Shown here: in pieces, positions 5,373 through 7,376 of the stretch
How positions within the stretch are numbered: position 1 is the stretch's first letter
Layout: each line of letters begins with the position of its first letter
Origin: JBBQUN01 sp038212405
Lineage (GTDB): Bacteria; Actinomycetota; Acidimicrobiia; Acidimicrobiales; SZUA-35
Assembly: GCA_038212405.1 (NCBI GenBank)
Contig: JBBQUN010000241.1
Location: 1-7,376 of the forward strand
DNA: 7,376 bases
Direction of reading: 5' to 3'
Program-made: the position numbers and the translations under genes
Notes under the pieces: model-generated
Databases searched by the model: none
What the model was told of the DNA's origin: nothing
The model's input: the letters and a program-made list of their open reading frames with translations, nothing else

Positions 5373-6224
5373 GTGGACTCTCGAACACCCCAACAACCAA
5401 CCCTCCTGATCATGGCTGCCGGCCTCGGGAGCCGGTTCGGTGGCGTGAAGCAGCTGGCGCGGGTCGGACCCAACGACGAAGCCATCCTCGACTTCAGCAT
5501 CATCGATGCCCGTGCTGCCGGCTTCGGTGACGTGGTTCTCATCGTGCGCTCCGACATCGAAGCCGATGTGCGGGTCCACATCGACGCGGTCCACGGTCAC
5601 GGTGGACCAGCGTCGTTCGTCCATTACGTACGCCAAGACGATCTCGGCCCGGCCCGTGACAAGCCGTGGGGCACGTTGCATGCCGTTCTCAGTGCCGCTG
5701 AGGCGGTGAGCAGCCCGTTCTGCGTGATCAACGCCGACGACTACTACGGCGCCCAGTCCTTCAAATTGGCGGCCGACCAATTGGCCAACTTGGCTCCTGG
5801 TGAGGCGGCACTGATTGCGTTCGAGCTCGGAAACACGGTGCCGCCGGCGGGCACGGTCTCTCGAGGGATCTGCGAAGTTGCCGATGCGTCGCTCGTCGGT
5901 ATCGACGAGACCCACGACTGCGAGCGCCTGGCCGACGGGACCCTGTTCGCCAAGGGCGGCCCGATTGCCGAAGACACCCCGGTCTCGATGAACATGTGGT
6001 GTTTCCACCAAGCGATCATGGCCGACTTCGTCGGGCGTTGGGAGCGGTTCTTCGCCGAGAACGGCGAAACGGAGAAGACCGAATGTCTCCTCCCGTCCGA
6101 GGTGGCGGCCCTCATGGCCAACGATCAACTGCGCGTCGCCGTCGTGTCGTCGCCCGAGGCCTGGATCGGGATCACGAACCCCGACGATCTCGAACTGGCG
6201 AAAGCATCGCTCAGCAACCGCTGA
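5373..6224 (+). CDS. Sugar-phosphate nucleotidyltransferase-like protein (NTP_transferase fold)
   Basis: 283 residues from GTG 5373. TLLIMAAGLGSRFGGVKQL (10-28) is the nucleotide-binding signature of nucleotidylyltransferases, with Arg21 and Lys26 as expected phosphate-contacting residues. VGPNDEAILDFSIIDARAAGF (31-51), KPWGTLHAV (97-105) and VINADDYYG (118-126, metal-binding Asp pair) follow. GTVSRGICEVAD, VSMNMWCFH and ECLLPSEV are further blocks of the group annotated as sugar nucleotidyltransferases, related to glucose-1-phosphate uridylyl/thymidylyltransferases. The expected reaction is NTP + sugar-1-phosphate to NDP-sugar + PPi in the cytosol; nucleotide and sugar cannot be told. Start choice: ATG 5412 would cut into the first beta strand. 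GTG 5373 is the nearest suitable start, while TTG 5325 would add 16 residues of low-complexity acidic sequence. No good Shine-Dalgarno precedes either. It is divergent from the DMT gene and ends 10 bp from the convergent rnz. Confidence 0.85.
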   Translation: MDSRTPQQPTLLIMAAGLGSRFGGVKQLARVGPNDEAILDFSIIDARAAGFGDVVLIVRSDIEADVRVHIDAVHGHGGPASFVHYVRQDDLGPARDKPWGTLHAVLSAAEAVSSPFCVINADDYYGAQSFKLAADQLANLAPGEAALIAFELGNTVPPAGTVSRGICEVADASLVGIDETHDCERLADGTLFAKGGPIAEDTPVSMNMWCFHQAIMADFVGRWERFFAENGETEKTECLLPSEVAALMANDQLRVAVVSSPEAWIGITNPDDLELAKASLSNR

Positions 6225-6234
6225 TGGCGCGTCG

Positions 6235-7194
6235 CTAACGCGGGGGAACAGCAAAGACATCGAAGTCGTTGGCCCCTCGTACGTCGGGGTGGTGGACTGA
6301 TGCCTCTTCGACGAAGCGTTGCGCGCCACCGGTTCCGGCCGCGAGATCGCCCGCTCCAGCATCACGGGCATCGCCATGGCCGTAGCGCTGTGAGAAGTGG
6401 GTGAGGACCACCCGTCGCGCGCCGGCCTCGGCGCCGAGTCTGCCCGCCTGATCGGCGGTGAGGTGGAGGTACTGCTCGGCCAGGTCGGCATCGGCGTGAA
6501 GGAAGGTCGACTCGATCACGAGAAGGTCGACGTTGCGAGCGAGTTCGAGAATCGAGTCGCAGACCGCCGTGTCCATCACCAAGGCCATGGATTGACCGAC
6601 TCGAGGCGTCGAGACGTCATCGAGCGTGACCCGCCCGGTGAGTGTGTCGATCTCGCCCTCACGCTGGAGACGGCCAACGTCGGGGCCCGCAATCCCTCGT
6701 GCTGCCAACTCGGCGGGGTCGAACGTGCGACCGTCGGGTTCTTGCAGCCGGTAGCCATAGGCGGTGATGCGATGGCGGAGCGGGAGCGCGGTGATCGTGA
6801 GATCGCCTACGGTGCCGGCAACGCCGGGCCCGTTGATCGGGTGCGCGGCCAGCGGTGGTTCGATGGCCGACGCGGTGCAGGAGCGAAGCTTGTCGAAATA
6901 CTCGATGCCGTCGCCCGGGAAGTAGATGTCGAGCGGTTCGCTGATGTGATCGGCACCGCGTCTGGCAATCAATCCGGGCAGACCCAGGCAATGGTCGCCA
7001 TGGAAATGGGTGAGGCAGACGGCATCGGCTCGGGCGATGGCGAGTCCGGCGATCGTGCATTGGCGTTGGAAGCCTTCGCCGGGGTCGAAGAACACGAGCC
7101 GATCATCCCACCGCAGCGCATAGCCATTGTGGTTGCGGTGGCGAGTGGGGCTCATGCTCGCCGTGCCGAGCATGACGATTTCCCGAGCGCTCAC
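6235..7194 (-). CDS. rnz: Ribonuclease Z (tRNA 3' processing endonuclease)
   Basis: 319 residues from GTG 7194. RNase Z cleaves 3' trailers from tRNA precursors and is a cytosolic zinc-dependent metallo-beta-lactamase-fold enzyme. IVMLGTASMSPTRHRNHNGY (6-25) and FFDPGEGFQRQ (35-45) start the domain. LTHFHGDHCLGLPGL (61-75) carries the zinc motif HxHxDH (His63, His65, Asp67, His68). LRHRITAYGYRL (139-150) gives His141, VMDTAVCDS (206-214) the bridging Asp208, and HLTADQAG (244-251) with LTHFSQRY (264-271, His266) is diagnostic of RNase Z rather than other MBL hydrolases. The frame is open upstream to 7284, but GTG 7194 is preferred because the family begins just before the LGT motif and this codon overlaps the stop of the upstream ligase gene (GTGA), indicating coupled translation. 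The last ~45 residues are Ala/Gly/Asp-rich and less conserved. Confidence 0.93.
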   Translation of the reverse strand: MSAREIVMLGTASMSPTRHRNHNGYALRWDDRLVFFDPGEGFQRQCTIAGLAIARADAVCLTHFHGDHCLGLPGLIARRGADHISEPLDIYFPGDGIEYFDKLRSCTASAIEPPLAAHPINGPGVAGTVGDLTITALPLRHRITAYGYRLQEPDGRTFDPAELAARGIAGPDVGRLQREGEIDTLTGRVTLDDVSTPRVGQSMALVMDTAVCDSILELARNVDLLVIESTFLHADADLAEQYLHLTADQAGRLGAEAGARRVVLTHFSQRYGHGDARDAGAGDLAAGTGGAQRFVEEASVHHPDVRGANDFDVFAVPPR

Positions 7195-7376
7195 TGGTTC
7201 GCTGCCAGTTCGCTGCGGCGCAGTTTGCCGAGCGCAGTTCGAGGGAGCATCGCCACTTCTTCGATTCGGCGAGGGGCATACCACGCTGGCAGCTCCGCCT
7301 TGACCGCTTCGCGTAGCGCGTCCAGCGACGGTGGCTTCTCGACGCCCTCATCAGGTGCGATGAGCGCAACGACCTC
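7191..7376 (-). CDS. Acyl-CoA synthetase-type AMP-dependent ligase, C-terminal end (partial)
   Basis: The last 61 codons of a gene entering from the right edge; the frame has no start inside the window. The visible residues begin EVVALIAPDEG, then SLDALREAVKAELPAWYAPR and VAMLPRTALGKLRRSEL. This is the C-terminal lid subdomain of the ANL superfamily (acyl-CoA synthetases, NRPS adenylation domains). Lys51 of the fragment, in PRTALGK, is the conserved lysine that catalyses acyl-adenylate formation. The short end resembles o-succinylbenzoate-CoA ligase (MenE) and other small acyl-CoA ligases, but the substrate-binding part is outside the window, so no gene symbol is given. The TGA (7191-7193) overlaps the GTG start of rnz, so the two are probably co-transcribed and translationally coupled. 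Confidence 0.88.
   Translation of the reverse strand, partial: EVVALIAPDEGVEKPPSLDALREAVKAELPAWYAPRRIEEVAMLPRTALGKLRRSELAANQ

Noticed and set aside
4606..5409. Plus-strand frame of 267 codons opposite the DMT transporter
   Set aside because: Very polar, Arg/Gly-rich translation with no motif; the minus strand has the two-repeat EamA membrane pattern.
5286..6491. Minus-strand frame of 401 codons opposite the nucleotidyltransferase
   Set aside because: Arg-rich low-complexity translation without motifs; the plus strand encodes a clear nucleotidyltransferase and the frame also runs into rnz.
7103..7369. Minus-strand 88-codon frame at the right edge
   Set aside because: Shadow frame: the AMP-ligase C-terminus with the PRTALGK motif is in another frame of the same strand and explains the region.

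Overview
The window is GC-rich and gene-dense: eight protein genes, two of them cut by the window edges, in short head-to-head and tail-to-tail blocks, with no gap over about 85 bases. The actinobacterial style of the RNase Z, the strongly GC-biased third codon positions, the ATGA/GTGA coupled starts and the leaderless-looking promoters suggest a high-GC actinobacterium, perhaps of the Acidimicrobiia. That assignment is inference from style, not from a marker gene. No RNA gene, insertion sequence, CRISPR array or origin was seen.

Layout, left to right: (1) The 3' part of a ProA-family (gamma-glutamyl phosphate reductase-like) dehydrogenase on + ends inside a 16-bp tandem repeat that carries Shine-Dalgarno and ATG signals (997-1057). 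(2) A convergent PhoD-type phosphatase, predicted to be a Tat-exported lipoprotein, lies on - (1095-2627). (3) A 59-bp divergent intergenic region has two mirror-image TACGCT -10 candidates, each exactly 6 nt before an ATG, plus a perfect 7-bp-arm palindrome over one of them. (4) On +, a class IV (BCAT/DAAT-like) aminotransferase is coupled by ATGA overlap to a small sulfotransferase-like P-loop protein (2687-4422). (5) An EamA/DMT transporter on - overlaps the sulfotransferase-like gene tail to tail (4396-5289). (6) A divergent sugar-nucleotidyltransferase lies on + (about 5373-6224). (7) On -, the C-terminal end of an acyl-CoA synthetase-type AMP ligase (7191-7376, leaving the window) overlaps by GTGA the RNase Z gene rnz (6235-7194).

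The most interesting unit is the translationally coupled aminotransferase / sulfotransferase-like pair. The aminotransferase keeps the class IV fold landmarks but has Thr where class IV enzymes normally have the Glu that contacts the PLP ring nitrogen. The pair may act on one metabolite, but its substrate cannot be read from the sequence. The neighbouring PhoD phosphatase and DMT permease could be functionally linked, but only proximity supports that. Tandem repeats at 997-1057 and 2714-2758 are possible length-variable sites.
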